This document shows positions 34,008 through 43,675 of a stretch of 64,000 nucleotides of DNA, piece after piece (the stretch's first letter is position 1; every line of letters begins with the position of its first letter). The position numbers were made by a program, and so were the translations under genes. The notes under the pieces were generated by a model. It had not been told where the DNA came from. It saw only the letters and a list, made by a program, of their open reading frames with translations, and made no database searches. The DNA is from Enterococcus sp. 9E7_DIV0242 (GTDB lineage: Bacteria > Bacillota > Bacilli > Lactobacillales > Enterococcaceae): positions 2,016,001 to 2,080,000 of the forward strand of contig NZ_CP147247.1 of the NCBI RefSeq assembly GCF_002140975.2, given 5' to 3'.

Positions 34008-34202
34008 TTATGATTTGTCGTTGAAAAGGTTTTGGAGCAGTCCGGAGTGATGTAAGTAGAAACCTACATAAATCCCTGCCAGGGTTAGAATAAGGATCAA
34101 AAGTGTTTTAAAAAATCCTACTGTGAGAAACAAAATTGCTAAAATAAAGCCGCTCAGCCCACCGATAATCGACCATTTGTACTTTTCAAAAATCTCATTC
34201 AT
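34008..34202 (-). CDS. DUF2273 small membrane protein
   Basis: A 64-residue protein with two membrane helices (KWSIIGGLSGFILAILFLTV and LLILILTLAGIYVGFYL), matching DUF2273, which is a usual neighbour of Asp23 and AmaP. Probably part of the membrane complex anchoring Asp23. Ribosome site GAGAGGTGAATAAAG. Confidence 0.88.
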   Translation of the reverse strand: MNEIFEKYKWSIIGGLSGFILAILFLTVGFFKTLLILILTLAGIYVGFYLHHSGLLQNLFNDKS

Positions 34203-34216
34203 CTTTATTCACCTCT

Positions 34217-34777
34217 CTACTCAACTCTGGATTTTTGCTCTTTTTTTCCCACATAATCGACAAAATCAACAACAATGTCAATTGGTCGATCCTTTACTCC
34301 TAAAAGCGATTGGATATCCGCTTTAATGTCAGCAAGCATCAACTCCGTACTAGGCACGATTCCGCTGTAAGCCTTAAAGCGCCCAAAGATATTGACCACG
34401 ATTTTATTCTTCGTCATCTTAACCTTGATTTTTGGCTGCTGTATAAATTGTGCTCGATCCAAATTTGCAGCAACGTAGCTTTCAATACTCTTTCTTTCAA
34501 TCTTTAGCTCGCCATGTTCCTCTTTAATGGTCACCGTTTTTTCCTTTTTTGGTAAAAAGAGGACTGCGAAAAAAGCACCCACCAATAGCACAAACAAAAT
34601 GATACTTGCCCAAAACAAGTATAGATTGAGCGCAGGATGGATAAATAAAGAGTAATTGGGATACGCCAATGGCAATGAAAGAACCGTTGCCTGATTATTG
34701 AAGAGGATCAATGGTGCCAAAAGTGTCAGCCCAATAAGAATGATTAAACACAATACAAACTTGTTAAATTTATTCAA
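34217..34777 (-). CDS. amaP: AmaP-like alkaline shock response membrane anchor
   Basis: I place the start at TTG 34777 (MNKFNKFVLCL), seven bases after GGAGGG; an upstream in-frame TTG at 34792 overlaps that site. The 186-residue protein has two membrane helices (about 7-27 and 55-75) and a cytoplasmic Asp23-like C-terminal domain. AmaP anchors Asp23 at the membrane. It is first in the operon amaP-DUF2273-gls24-glsB. Confidence 0.85.
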   Translation of the reverse strand: MNKFNKFVLCLIILIGLTLLAPLILFNNQATVLSLPLAYPNYSLFIHPALNLYLFWASIILFVLLVGAFFAVLFLPKKEKTVTIKEEHGELKIERKSIESYVAANLDRAQFIQQPKIKVKMTKNKIVVNIFGRFKAYSGIVPSTELMLADIKADIQSLLGVKDRPIDIVVDFVDYVGKKEQKSRVE

Positions 34778-34890
34778 CGTCTCTCCCTCCAATCACAATA
34801 AATAAAATTTTACTTTACATATTTAATTGTAAGGAGCTTGGATTTCTTTTTCAAAAGTAATGCACTTTTATTTTTTAAGAAATAAAAAAA

Positions 34891-34927
34891 ATACGCGGAA
34901 CGCCTTGTTACAGACATTCCGCATATT
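34891..34927 (-). terminator. Terminator of the esterase gene
   Basis: On the minus strand ATGCGGAATG pairs with CGTTCCGCGTAT around a loop, followed by a run of eight T. It lies about 80 bp after the esterase stop. Confidence 0.75.
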
Positions 34928-35008
34928 AACTTCTTAGTAATTTATTTTTTACTGACCAGGGACCCTCGAACATCGATTCTCCATTCATAAGTGAAAGTAC
35001 TCTCAGGT

Positions 35009-35812
35009 TTATCCTGTTATCTCTGATTTTTCAATCGGTAGCCACGCAATAACTTTCTGAATCCATTGATCCCAAAAAGCCCAATCATGGTTCCCAACGG
35101 CTGTATCAAAGAAATGTGAGACACCTGCTTCAGTCAAACGTTTTGAAACATCTTGGCTGGCGTGAAGCAACGGGTCTTGTTCTCCACACGCAAGAAATAG
35201 CTGAGGTAGCACACACTCCTCTTGAAGTGCTTTTTCCAAAAGAAAAACCAGATCATGTTCAGACTCTTTGAACTTATTCAAAGGACCAAACACCCCTTCC
35301 CAATAAGCTTCTTTACGAAGAAGCAATAAATCTTCCACTCGTGCACCAATATTCAACGGGCCTGACAGAGAAGCAATTGCTGCAAAACGCTCTGGTTGAA
35401 GTAGACCTAGCTTAAATGCGCCATAACCACCCATCGACAATCCAGCTGCAAAAGTTTTCTCTCTTTTCCGACTCAATTGAGGAAATAGCTCGTGACAAAT
35501 CTCCGGTAATTCCTCTGACAGAAAAGTCCAATACTTCATATCATATTGTGTATCTGCATACCAACCTAAATCAGTCGATGGCATAATGACCGCCAAGCCT
35601 AAATCAGACACGTAGCGTTCTATGTTGGTTCTTCTTTCCCATACGCTATGGTTGCCACCCATCCCATGCAGTAAGTAGAGGACAGGGACATCCTCATTCC
35701 TTCCTGTCGTGCTAGTCCCGATTAGTTTTTCTGTACGCTGTGGAAGTATCACGTTCATCATGACTTCCATCCCCAACACATTTGAATAAATATTTGCCTG
35801 TAAAAATGCCAT
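35009..35812 (-). CDS. estA: Tributyrin esterase EstA-like (alpha/beta hydrolase)
   Basis: A 267-residue alpha/beta hydrolase of the esterase D/EstA family. The oxyanion region is LHGMGGNHSVWERRTNIERY near residue 50, the nucleophile elbow GLSMGGYGA near 123, an Asp lies in CGEQDPLL near 215, and the His in VGNHDWAFWDQWI near 245. EstA of lactic acid bacteria hydrolyses short-chain acyl esters. No signal peptide is seen, so it is cytoplasmic. Ribosome site AGTGAGGGATCATA. Confidence 0.85.
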   Translation of the reverse strand: MAFLQANIYSNVLGMEVMMNVILPQRTEKLIGTSTTGRNEDVPVLYLLHGMGGNHSVWERRTNIERYVSDLGLAVIMPSTDLGWYADTQYDMKYWTFLSEELPEICHELFPQLSRKREKTFAAGLSMGGYGAFKLGLLQPERFAAIASLSGPLNIGARVEDLLLLRKEAYWEGVFGPLNKFKESEHDLVFLLEKALQEECVLPQLFLACGEQDPLLHASQDVSKRLTEAGVSHFFDTAVGNHDWAFWDQWIQKVIAWLPIEKSEITG

Positions 35813-35836
35813 TATGATCCCTCACTTTTTATCATG

Positions 35837-37318
35837 TTATCTTATTTTAACATGTTTCGTTGTACTTGGTCGTGATAAAAACAGGATCAGTAAAATCGAC
35901 AAGACAATCAATAGAAGCCCTACAACAAAGACTGTATGCAAGCCGGAATACAGAATTCCTCTTAAAGGCTTTAGAAGCTCACTGGAAATTTCAGTTGCTG
36001 TATGCGGATTGACTAGCTGATTCATGATACCAGCCTCCACTTTCAAACTGCTTTGCATCAGATTTGAGGTCATCACTGAATTCAACAGAACACCAAAAAT
36101 GGAAATCATTACCGTTTGACCAACGGTTCTTGACAAGGTATTAAAGGATGTTGCAACACCAACCTCACTATGTGGCACACTGTTTTGAGCTGTCACAGTC
36201 GTTGTTGTGATCGTTATCCCGAAACCAATACCCATTACAGCTGAGATGACAAAGAATAAATAGACTGGAGCTGAGACAGGAACAAAAACTAAACATGCTC
36301 CTCCGAATAAAATAACACTCAAGCCAATCATTAAAACTCTTTTTACTTCTGCTCTTTCAAGCAAATTACTGGCAGCAAAAGAACCCATCATCCATAAAAC
36401 GGACATTGGTGCCAAAGCCAAGCCACCCAAACCAGCTGCAGTACCTAAAACACCTTGCAGCCACATCGGGATATAAACCTCTACTCCCATTAGAAATCCA
36501 CTAGTCAACGCTGCAATCAAATTGACAAATACAAAGGTTGGATTTTTAAATAGATGAAGAGAAATGACAGGATCTTTCGCACGTTTTTCAACCGTAATAA
36601 AGCCTGCTAAAGCAAGGACTGACCCAATAAAGAAACCTAAAATTTTAAGTGAAAATCCGTTGTCTCCAATCATCTGAAAGCCTAACAGCAACAATAACAG
36701 GGAAGCCATAAGCAGCAAACTGCCAATAATGTCCATTGGTTTTGCTTCCTTTTTTCGCTTAGGTTCAATGAGATAGACTGAAATAAGGAATAATAATGCC
36801 AGACCAATAGGAACATTTATGAAGAATATCCAATGCCAACCAATCGTATCTACGATAAATCCTCCCGCTAAAGGACCGAACACACTGGCAACACCCCAAG
36901 CAGCACTGTTCAAACCTAGTATTTTTGCTCGTTTTTCCATTGGATAGATATCCGCAATAATCGTCAAAGCCACTGGCATTACAGCCCCAGCTCCAACACC
37001 TTGAATAGCTCTGGCAATAATCAAGGTTTCCATATTTGGTGCAAAGCCACAAAGGGATGAACCGATAATAAAAATAGAAATGCCAATCAGAAAAACCGGC
37101 TTTCGTCCAATCTTATCTGCCAATTTCCCATAAATTGGTGTGAGCATCGCATTGGTTAGTAAATAGATAGAAAACACCCAATTCATGATTTCCATTCCTT
37201 GTAACGAACCAACAATCGTCGGCATCGCAGTTGAAACGATGGTTCCTTCTATCGCTGTCATAAATGTCGCTGTAAAAACACCGAATGTTACCAGCTTGAT
37301 ATTAGTTTGTTTTTCCAT
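35837..37318 (-). CDS. MFS multidrug exporter, DHA2 (14-helix) family
   Basis: A 493-residue transporter with about 14 hydrophobic helices. It carries the DHA2 motifs GTIVSTAMPTIVGSLQ near residue 25 (motif D1), GKLADKIGRKPVFLIG near 65 (motif A) and PVALTIIADIYPMEKRAKILG near 118, with GPLAGGFIVDTIGWHWIFFINVPIG near 165 (motif C). Members such as QacA, EmrB and LmrB expel drugs using the proton gradient. The substrate here cannot be told. Ribosome site AAGAGGAGATGTGTT. Confidence 0.9.
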   Translation of the reverse strand: MEKQTNIKLVTFGVFTATFMTAIEGTIVSTAMPTIVGSLQGMEIMNWVFSIYLLTNAMLTPIYGKLADKIGRKPVFLIGISIFIIGSSLCGFAPNMETLIIARAIQGVGAGAVMPVALTIIADIYPMEKRAKILGLNSAAWGVASVFGPLAGGFIVDTIGWHWIFFINVPIGLALLFLISVYLIEPKRKKEAKPMDIIGSLLLMASLLLLLLGFQMIGDNGFSLKILGFFIGSVLALAGFITVEKRAKDPVISLHLFKNPTFVFVNLIAALTSGFLMGVEVYIPMWLQGVLGTAAGLGGLALAPMSVLWMMGSFAASNLLERAEVKRVLMIGLSVILFGGACLVFVPVSAPVYLFFVISAVMGIGFGITITTTTVTAQNSVPHSEVGVATSFNTLSRTVGQTVMISIFGVLLNSVMTSNLMQSSLKVEAGIMNQLVNPHTATEISSELLKPLRGILYSGLHTVFVVGLLLIVLSILLILFLSRPSTTKHVKIR

Positions 37319-37395
37319 AACACATCTCCTCTTAACTATTAAGCAAATATTCTAGACCATATTTTAGCTATTCCGGTAATTTTGAGCAAAGAAAA

Positions 37396-37431
37396 AGAAG
37401 CGCCCTGTCAACTAACTAACAGGGCCGCCTC
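37396..37431 (-). terminator. metK terminator
   Basis: On the minus strand GAGGCGGCCCTGT pairs with ACAGGGCGCTTC around an 11-base loop, followed by TTTTTC. It begins right at the metK stop. Confidence 0.8.
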
Positions 37432-37432
37432 T

Positions 37433-38620
37433 TTACTCCTCTAAACTTGCTTTCAGAGCTTCGACTTTATCTGTCTGCTCCCAAGGAAGTTCAATATCTG
37501 TACGACCAAAATGTCCATATGCTGCTGTTTGTTTATAAATCGGCCGACGTAAATCCAACATCTCAATTATACCTGCCGGGCGTAAATCGAAGTTTTCACG
37601 AACAGCTTTGATCAGCTTGCTTTCAGCAATCTCACTTGTTCCAAACGTATTAATGGAAATAGAGACTGGTTGCGCTACGCCAATTGCATAAGCCAGTTGG
37701 ACTTCAACCTTCTTCGCTAATCCCGCAGCAACAATATTTTTAGCAATGTAACGTGCTGCATAGCTTGCTGAACGATCGACCTTTGTTGCATCTTTTCCAG
37801 AAAATGCACCGCCACCATGTCGGGCATACCCGCCGTATGTGTCAACGATGATTTTACGACCTGTTAAACCGGCATCGCCTTGAGGACCGCCAATCACAAA
37901 TCGGCCCGTCGGATTGATGAAATATTTTGTTTCTTCATCCAACCATTTTTCCGGTATCACTTCATTTATCACATGTTCTTTTATATCTTTTTGAATCTGC
38001 TCAAGCGTGACATGCTCATCATGCTGAGTACTAATAACAATTGTATCTATACGTTTCGGCAGTCCTACTTCGTCATACTCGACAGTCACTTGAGATTTAG
38101 CATCTGGACGAAGATATTTCAGTGTTCCTGCTTTTCTCAGCTCTGCCAGACGCCGAACGAGTTGATGACTTAAAGAAATAGGTAACGGCATTAATTCCGG
38201 TGTTTCGTCAACTGCAAAACCAAACATCAAGCCTTGGTCTCCAGCACCGATTTCGTCCTTTTCATCTGCATCACCACGAACTTCTAAAGCTTCATCCACA
38301 CCTTGTGCGATATCTGGTGACTGCTCATCGATCGCCGCTAGTACAGCAACAGTTTCACCATCAAAGCCATATTTCGCCCGTGTATAACCGATATCCTTAA
38401 CGGTTTGACGAACGATTTTCTGGATATCCACATATGCCGATGTGGATATTTCACCAAAGACTAATACCAGCCCTGTTGTTACAGATGTTTCGCAGGCCAC
38501 TCTGGCTTTTGGGTCCTGTTCCAAAATTGCGTCTAATATCGCATCACTAATCTGATCTGCGACTTTGTCAGGATGCCCTTCTGAAACGGATTCTGATGTA
38601 AATAAATGTTTCTCTGTCAT
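37433..38620 (-). CDS. metK: S-adenosylmethionine synthetase
   Basis: A 395-residue enzyme making SAM from methionine and ATP. Signature stretches are [21 protein letters not shown] near the start (ATP/Mg), [12 protein letters not shown] near 122, [20 protein letters not shown] near 242, and [19 protein letters not shown] near 272. Full length for MetK. It is preceded by an S(MK)-type SAM riboswitch that overlaps its Shine-Dalgarno site, so SAM should repress translation. Followed by its own terminator. Confidence 0.97.
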   Translation of the reverse strand: MTEKHLFTSESVSEGHPDKVADQISDAILDAILEQDPKARVACETSVTTGLVLVFGEISTSAYVDIQKIVRQTVKDIGYTRAKYGFDGETVAVLAAIDEQSPDIAQGVDEALEVRGDADEKDEIGAGDQGLMFGFAVDETPELMPLPISLSHQLVRRLAELRKAGTLKYLRPDAKSQVTVEYDEVGLPKRIDTIVISTQHDEHVTLEQIQKDIKEHVINEVIPEKWLDEETKYFINPTGRFVIGGPQGDAGLTGRKIIVDTYGGYARHGGGAFSGKDATKVDRSASYAARYIAKNIVAAGLAKKVEVQLAYAIGVAQPVSISINTFGTSEIAESKLIKAVRENFDLRPAGIIEMLDLRRPIYKQTAAYGHFGRTDIELPWEQTDKVEALKASLEE

Positions 38621-38631
38621 AATAATGTATT

Positions 38632-38726
38632 CCCCCTAATCAATATTCGGTTACAAGGCATCTTTGTCTAAAAATCTGAGTATAGACAACTCATCTTCTC
38701 AGCAAATCCTTTCGGGAACTTGTAAC
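38632..38726 (-). ncRNA. S(MK) (SAM-III) riboswitch in the metK leader
   Basis: The leader contains GTTACAAGTTCCCGAAAGGAT, then AAAGATGCCTTGTAACCGAA, and finally GGGGGA as the Shine-Dalgarno site 11 to 12 bases before the metK ATG. GTTACAAG pairs with CTTGTAAC (closing helix), and the GGGGG can pair with the CCC of the ligand core. These are the hallmarks of the S(MK) box, known from metK of Enterococcus, Streptococcus and Lactobacillus. The insert between the two halves includes stems GTCTA/TAGAC or CTGAG/CTCAG. It controls translation, not transcription. Confidence 0.9.
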
Positions 38727-38732
38727 GATACC

Positions 38733-38738
38733 AGTATA
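38733..38738 (-). promoter_or_regulatory. metK promoter, extended -10
   Basis: TTTGC-TATACT on the minus strand is an extended -10 (TGnTATACT) about 7 bp before the riboswitch begins. The -35 is weak. No gene is supported in the rest of 38621-38983 apart from the neighbouring terminator. Confidence 0.6.
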
Positions 38739-38928
38739 GCAAACTATCTTGAAAAAAGCTCATTTTATCGTCAAATAAGCGGTAATTATTTCTTAATGAC
38801 CAAAAAAGTATTTTATTCCTCCAACTTTTTCAAAATGATTGAAGCATCGCCTTTTTCTGTAACTACAATAGCAGATGCCTTTCATAAATTTTCTTGCCAC
38901 TTAAAATTCTTTGATATAAATAAAAAAG

Positions 38929-38958
38929 AGGAAACTGTCCATGAAAACAGCCTCCTCA
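38929..38958 (-). terminator. Terminator of the small hypothetical gene upstream of metK
   Basis: On the minus strand GAGGAGG-CTGT pairs with ACAG-TTTCCTC around a small loop, and a T-run (TTTTTT) follows. It separates the hypothetical gene at 38984 from the metK promoter. Confidence 0.75.
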
Positions 38959-38983
38959 AAGTTTTGATAATAAAATAATGACG

Positions 38984-39415
38984 TTACATCTTGTGTACAC
39001 TGTGGGCACTTTCTATACCGCCGCACGCTTCTTTGCACGCTTGATTGATTAGTTCAAAAGACGACCGAATCCCACTTTGACCTAAATTATACTTGACGAT
39101 ATCAACGACCTCACACTGTTCATCCATTGCATCCAACCACAGGTAAACTCCTTGTTTGTACTCATCCAAACCTTGGCATAGTAACAAAGTTGCCGCTTTT
39201 TCTCCATAAGGGTTCAGTACTTTCCTAAAATTCGAATCTTCAACAAACAAACGGTTGATATTATTCCTGCAAAAGATGTAGGTGTCTCTCTTTTTTCTGT
39301 CTGCAGTTAGCTTATATCCCTCTTGCTGAATTTCCTTGGAAATCGTTGCGAAAATTTCGTTATATACCTCTACCCTCTGCATCACTGATAGAACTGTATC
39401 TGTATAATCAAACAT
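38984..39415 (-). CDS. Hypothetical protein
   Basis: ATG at 39415 (MFDYTDTVLSVMQRVEVYNEI) has ribosome site GGAAGGGGAGAGCTTT and gives 143 residues; an in-frame start at 39442 lacks this support. The protein is mostly helical with Cys at several places (CRNNINRL, LLCQGLDEYKQGVYLWLDAMDEQCEV, NQACKEACGG). No family is recognised. It stands alone between two terminator-bounded units. Confidence 0.7.
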   Translation of the reverse strand: MFDYTDTVLSVMQRVEVYNEIFATISKEIQQEGYKLTADRKKRDTYIFCRNNINRLFVEDSNFRKVLNPYGEKAATLLLCQGLDEYKQGVYLWLDAMDEQCEVVDIVKYNLGQSGIRSSFELINQACKEACGGIESAHSVHKM

Positions 39416-39589
39416 AAAGCTCTCCCCTTCCAAGCAAGTCAAACGAACTGCTCATAATGTTATTATAAGGGCAAAACAAGAAATCTATCAAGTAATATGG
39501 TCGCTCTCACAGAGAAAAATCATATAAAAATTTAAATAAACTGTTATTTTATTATTAAAAAAATAAGCAAAATCATATGTTTTTCCTCT

Positions 39590-40282
39590 TTATTTGTCTT
39601 TTTCTTTGACATCTGCAATCTGTTCTTGAAGTTCTCCTAATAATTCCAACTGAATGTTTTGAATTTCCACCAAATGTTGCCATTGTTCATTCAGTAAATA
39701 GTCCAACTTTTCATGCAACAGATTTATTTCAATCTCTGCTTTCAAATTGACTTTATAGTCGTTTTCCGCTTGTTTTCGATCCCTCTCCTCCTGCCGATTT
39801 TGACTCATCATAATGATTGGCGCTTGAATAGCTGCCAGACAGGAAAGTGCCAAATTCAATAAAATGAACGGATACTTATCAAAAGGCTGAAAGAAAACAG
39901 CCACTGTATTCAGTGTGATCCATGAAAGCAACACAATGATGAATAAGAAAATGAACGGCCAGCTCCCACCAAATTTTGCAATACCATCGGCTGTCTTCTG
40001 CCCTAACGTCAACTTTTCAGCAATCGTCTTATTTAAATTATCAGCGACAACCTCATTATCCTTCAGCTGTTTCTCAATCAACTCATTCAATTGTTTACTT
40101 TTCAAGGATTCGTTTTTTAACAATGAACGCACATACTCTAAACGATAGCTTAAGAGCTGCGGATAGCTTATACATGATTCCTCTGTCAACTGTGGCTGAC
40201 TCGTCAAAATAAAGGTCCGAATCTCCTGCTCTATATCTACTACTTTGATTTTTTCCAGCTTTTCCACTTTTCTTTTCGTCAT
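39590..40282 (-). CDS. DUF1003 family membrane protein
   Basis: ATG at 40282 (MTKRKVEKLEK) sits 9 bases after GAGGAG and gives 230 residues; an in-frame TTG at 40291 touches the ribosome site. The core is DUF1003: TADGIAKFGGSWPFIFLFIIVLLSWITLN, then ILLNLALSCLAAIQAPIIMMSQNRQEERDR, giving two membrane helices. A charged coiled-coil-like tail follows. The function of the family is unknown. Confidence 0.88.
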   Translation of the reverse strand: MTKRKVEKLEKIKVVDIEQEIRTFILTSQPQLTEESCISYPQLLSYRLEYVRSLLKNESLKSKQLNELIEKQLKDNEVVADNLNKTIAEKLTLGQKTADGIAKFGGSWPFIFLFIIVLLSWITLNTVAVFFQPFDKYPFILLNLALSCLAAIQAPIIMMSQNRQEERDRKQAENDYKVNLKAEIEINLLHEKLDYLLNEQWQHLVEIQNIQLELLGELQEQIADVKEKDK

Positions 40283-40603
40283 TTTGTTCAACTCCTCTGA
40301 CTCTTTTTCCCTTATCTTAGCTGTTCTTGTTGATTTTCGATACTAATACGACCTCTTTTGCTAAATAGAAATCGGTCCCTTCTGCCCCAACGCAACCTTT
40401 TCTGTTCTGTCACTGATCATCAACTTATTACCGAAGAGAGCTAGCTCGTGAAGCTAGGCATTGTTCTGAGTTTTCCCCTTAATCCTTTATTTCACTAGAG
40501 TCTCACCTTCAAAATTTTATGATCCTTTATAGTTAAAAAGAGAAGTCAGGCTCTATCATAGAGACTGCTTCTCTTAACTAAATCTATATTCCTCTTACCT
40601 CGG
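40283..40603. other. Intergenic region without a gene
   Basis: No coding region is supported in these 321 bp on either strand. The right part contains an AGCTAGCTC-gtgaa-GCTAG hairpin around 40440-40460, and the left end of the alpha-galactosidase operon terminator. A promoter for DUF1003 must lie here but is not clear. Confidence 0.5.
40532..40578 (-). terminator. Terminator of the alpha-galactosidase operon
   Basis: A long stem, AAGAGAAG-tc-AG-g-CTCTA with TAGAG-a-CT-g-CTTCTCTT, extends outward through GTTAA/TTAAC. It lies 26 bp after the stop of the GH36 gene. On the minus strand it is followed by TTTTTAAC. Confidence 0.75.
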
Positions 40604-42805
40604 CTACTGCTCTTCTTTTATTGCTTTGATTTCCAGCTTCAAAGCAGTGAAGTCTCCTGACAGTCGATGCCCTAGATACAAGCCAAAGTTCATCAGCTCT
40701 TCTCCAGAAAGCTGCTGTCCCTCGACCTTATAAAGCATCGTCGGATTTAGACCAGTCAAACGAATTTTTTTCAATGGCTTTGAAGCCTGAGATAAAATCT
40801 GAAAGACCATCACAACTGCGTGAGAACGATCTTTGTCAACAAACATCCAGCTGCCGTAGTTTCCACTATAGGGATTTTCCAAACGGTAGAAGCTACCAAA
40901 CTGGATCAGTTGCCTATTGTCCTGATACCACTGGATATATGCTTTGATTGCTTTTAAATCCTCCGCAGACTTTTCCTCCAGATTCATCATCAAACCAAAA
41001 TTTGCAGATAATGCGACAAGTGCTCGTGTCTCCAGTTCTGTTATTCGGCCGATTTGATGGTTTGGTGAGTCTGACAGCTGTGCGCAAGTCATGATCGGTG
41101 GAAAAATCATACTCGTACTATATTGTATTTTCAGACGTTCGATAGCATCAGTATTATCACTAGCCCAGCTTTGCGGCATATAATAACACATGCCCGGGTC
41201 AAATCGCCCGCCACCACCAGAACAGTTTTCAAATAGGATTTCAGGGTAGCGAACAGTCAATTCCTCTAACACTTCATATAGCCCCAATATATATCGATGC
41301 GCTGTTTCCTGTTGCTGTTTCGATGAGCGGCCATGCGAGCCAACCTCTGTCATATTTCGATTCATATCCCACTTGATATAGCGAATCGGCACTTGATCCA
41401 GAATCGTCGTCAACTGCGCCATGATTGCCTCACGAACCTCTTTTCTACTGAAATCAAGAATTAGCTGATTTCTGCCTAAAGAAGTTGGGTAGTTCTCAAC
41501 ATGCAGATGCCAGTCTGGATGGGCACGAAACAGGTCACTTTGCTCTGAAATCATTTCGGGCTCCAGCCACAAACCAAATGTCAATTGCTGTTCTTCCACC
41601 TTCTTGTTTAATCCAAGTAAGCCATCCGGCAGCTTTTCTCTATTTTCTATCCAATCACCTAACGAGGTCGTATCAGAGTTTCGTTGACCAAACCAACCAT
41701 CATCCAAAACAAAAAGCTCAACACCGATTGCTCTAGCATCAATTACCAGCTTCATCAGCTTTTCTTCATTAAAATCAAAGTATGTTGATTCCCAATTATT
41801 GATTAAAACCGGACGTTCTTTGTCTCTGTGGCCCCCCCTTGCCAAACGCTCTCTATACAGATGATGGAAATGCTGGGACATCCCGTTGATTCCTTGATCT
41901 GAGTAGACCATGACTACCTCCGGCGTTTGGAAGGTTTCTTGCGGCTCTAATTGCCAGCAGAAATTGAACTCATTGATTCCAGCCAAAACGCGAGTCTGTT
42001 CATATGTGTCTACTTCAACTTTCATGGTGAAATTACCACTGTATACAAAATGAAATGCTCTAACTTCTCCGCTATGCTCTGTTGTTTCCGGTGAGACTAA
42101 TGCCAGAAACGGCTGTTGGGTCACTCCGCTGGCTCCACGCTTACTATTCAATACGTGTTGTCCTTGTATCAAACGATTTCGTCTTAACTGTTTTTCTTTC
42201 GCCCAAGCACCCGGCATTTGAATCAGATCATAGTCGGAATCTGGCATATCCAGACACATACTCAGCGCTTTGTTTAGAGAAATAGCTTGTTCACCATAAT
42301 TTCTATACTGAACAGATTTTGTCAACACGGAATAGTTTTTGAAAATCGTATACGTAAGGACGATTTCCAGCTTCCGGTTTTCGTCAGTTAAAATGATCTC
42401 CAATGAATCGGCTTCTTCATTAGCCTCAACATAGGTGGCAGGTAACCCCTTCAACTTCTTCTTTCCAGACGATATCCGATGTTCTTTATAACTCAAACTA
42501 GTTGCTTTCGTTCCGTCAGGATAGGTGATATCCACCATCCCTTCTCGATAATCACCAGTATCATAGCCGGGAAATTCCTGCAATACCGTATCTAATGAAA
42601 ACCCGCTGTTTGACAGCTCATAAGGGTTAGGAGAAAATGACGATCGATCGACCCTTGGATACACTAGCCTTTGCTGAAATGTTTCCAACCGTTTTCCATA
42701 ATAAACCTGTAACAGATGATTTTCCTCAGTTATTTCCATGATGTAGCTGAAATAATCATTTTTTAAATGAAATTGCTTTTTTGATTCACTGAACTCAATT
42801 CCCAT
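40604..42805 (-). CDS. Alpha-galactosidase, GH36
   Basis: ATG at 42805 (MGIEFSESKKQ) with an AAAGGAG ribosome site gives 733 residues, normal for GH36; an in-frame start at 42859 is less good. The nucleophile Asp is in YIKWDMNRN near residue 477 and the acid/base Asp in SWASDNTDAIERL near 547. The motifs FVLDDGWFGQR and LWLEPEMIS are typical. It removes alpha-1,6-galactose from raffinose, melibiose or stachyose. It ends the operon with ABC uptake genes, so the substrate is imported and cut inside the cell. No signal peptide. Confidence 0.93.
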   Translation of the reverse strand: MGIEFSESKKQFHLKNDYFSYIMEITEENHLLQVYYGKRLETFQQRLVYPRVDRSSFSPNPYELSNSGFSLDTVLQEFPGYDTGDYREGMVDITYPDGTKATSLSYKEHRISSGKKKLKGLPATYVEANEEADSLEIILTDENRKLEIVLTYTIFKNYSVLTKSVQYRNYGEQAISLNKALSMCLDMPDSDYDLIQMPGAWAKEKQLRRNRLIQGQHVLNSKRGASGVTQQPFLALVSPETTEHSGEVRAFHFVYSGNFTMKVEVDTYEQTRVLAGINEFNFCWQLEPQETFQTPEVVMVYSDQGINGMSQHFHHLYRERLARGGHRDKERPVLINNWESTYFDFNEEKLMKLVIDARAIGVELFVLDDGWFGQRNSDTTSLGDWIENREKLPDGLLGLNKKVEEQQLTFGLWLEPEMISEQSDLFRAHPDWHLHVENYPTSLGRNQLILDFSRKEVREAIMAQLTTILDQVPIRYIKWDMNRNMTEVGSHGRSSKQQQETAHRYILGLYEVLEELTVRYPEILFENCSGGGGRFDPGMCYYMPQSWASDNTDAIERLKIQYSTSMIFPPIMTCAQLSDSPNHQIGRITELETRALVALSANFGLMMNLEEKSAEDLKAIKAYIQWYQDNRQLIQFGSFYRLENPYSGNYGSWMFVDKDRSHAVVMVFQILSQASKPLKKIRLTGLNPTMLYKVEGQQLSGEELMNFGLYLGHRLSGDFTALKLEIKAIKEEQ

Positions 42806-42833
42806 CAGTAAATATGCTCCTTTCTTCTCTCCC

Positions 42834-43661
42834 TTAATTTTTAGATCCTGTTGAGGCAACGCCTTGGATAAATTGTTTTTGGAAAATCAAGTATAAGATG
42901 ATCATCGGTACTGTTGCCAATACAGCCCCTGCCATCAATTGCGGATAATTCGTCGTATATTGCCCTTGAAGTAAAGCAAGTCCGGAAGACAACGGCATCT
43001 TATCCGGTGAGCTGTTTACGATCAGCGGCCACATCAAATCCTTCCAAGCAAAGAGTGCTGTAAAGATCGATAATGAAATCAAGGGGGCTTTTGCCAATGG
43101 CAGCATGACCTTTAGAAATATCTGTCCATAGTTACAACCATCAAGAATCGCTGCTTCTTCGATTTCTTCCGGTACGCTCATAAAGAACTGGCGCATCAGG
43201 AATGTGCCAAAGGTGCTGGCAATCCCCGGAATAATCAACGCCATTAGGGTATTGGTCAACCCGGCCTTTGAGATCAATAGGTATTGAGGCAAAATGAACA
43301 CCTGTCCCGGAACCATCATTGGCAGTAAAACCAGCAGAAATAAAATATTCATTCCTCTCACCTTGATTCGGGCAAAGGCATAGCCGGCCATGGCACTAAG
43401 AATCGTTGATGTAATCACACGTGCAATAACCATTACTACTGTATTAAAGAAAAATTTAGGGAATGGCAGTGCCTGCCAAACATCAGAATAGTTTGTCAGC
43501 TGCCAGCTATCCGGCAGGATTTTTGGTGGAAAGGTCAGAGACTCTGTCAAGGTCTTGAACGAGGTCAAAATGCTCCATATAAAAGGAAAAACCATAATGA
43601 TTGCACCAATACTCAAACAAATATAAATAATGAAATAACCGTTTCCGCGCTTCTTATTCAT
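42834..43661 (-). CDS. ABC sugar permease, MsmG-like
   Basis: A carbohydrate ABC permease of about 275 residues with six membrane helices and the EAA loop EEAAILDGCNYGQIFLKVMLPLAK near residue 185. The start at 43661 (MNKKRGNGYFIIY) sits 9 bases after GAGGAGG; upstream in-frame starts would overlap the partner gene. It pairs with the MsmF-like permease upstream and the binding protein. The best guess is uptake of raffinose-type alpha-galactosides. Confidence 0.9.
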   Translation of the reverse strand: MNKKRGNGYFIIYICLSIGAIIMVFPFIWSILTSFKTLTESLTFPPKILPDSWQLTNYSDVWQALPFPKFFFNTVVMVIARVITSTILSAMAGYAFARIKVRGMNILFLLVLLPMMVPGQVFILPQYLLISKAGLTNTLMALIIPGIASTFGTFLMRQFFMSVPEEIEEAAILDGCNYGQIFLKVMLPLAKAPLISLSIFTALFAWKDLMWPLIVNSSPDKMPLSSGLALLQGQYTTNYPQLMAGAVLATVPMIILYLIFQKQFIQGVASTGSKN

Positions 43662-43675
43662 TGTCATCCGCCTCC

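Noticed and set aside
38664..38978. Open frame of 104 codons on the plus strand in the metK leader
   Set aside because: It overlaps the riboswitch and the upstream terminator on the other strand, has no ribosome site and looks like chance translation.
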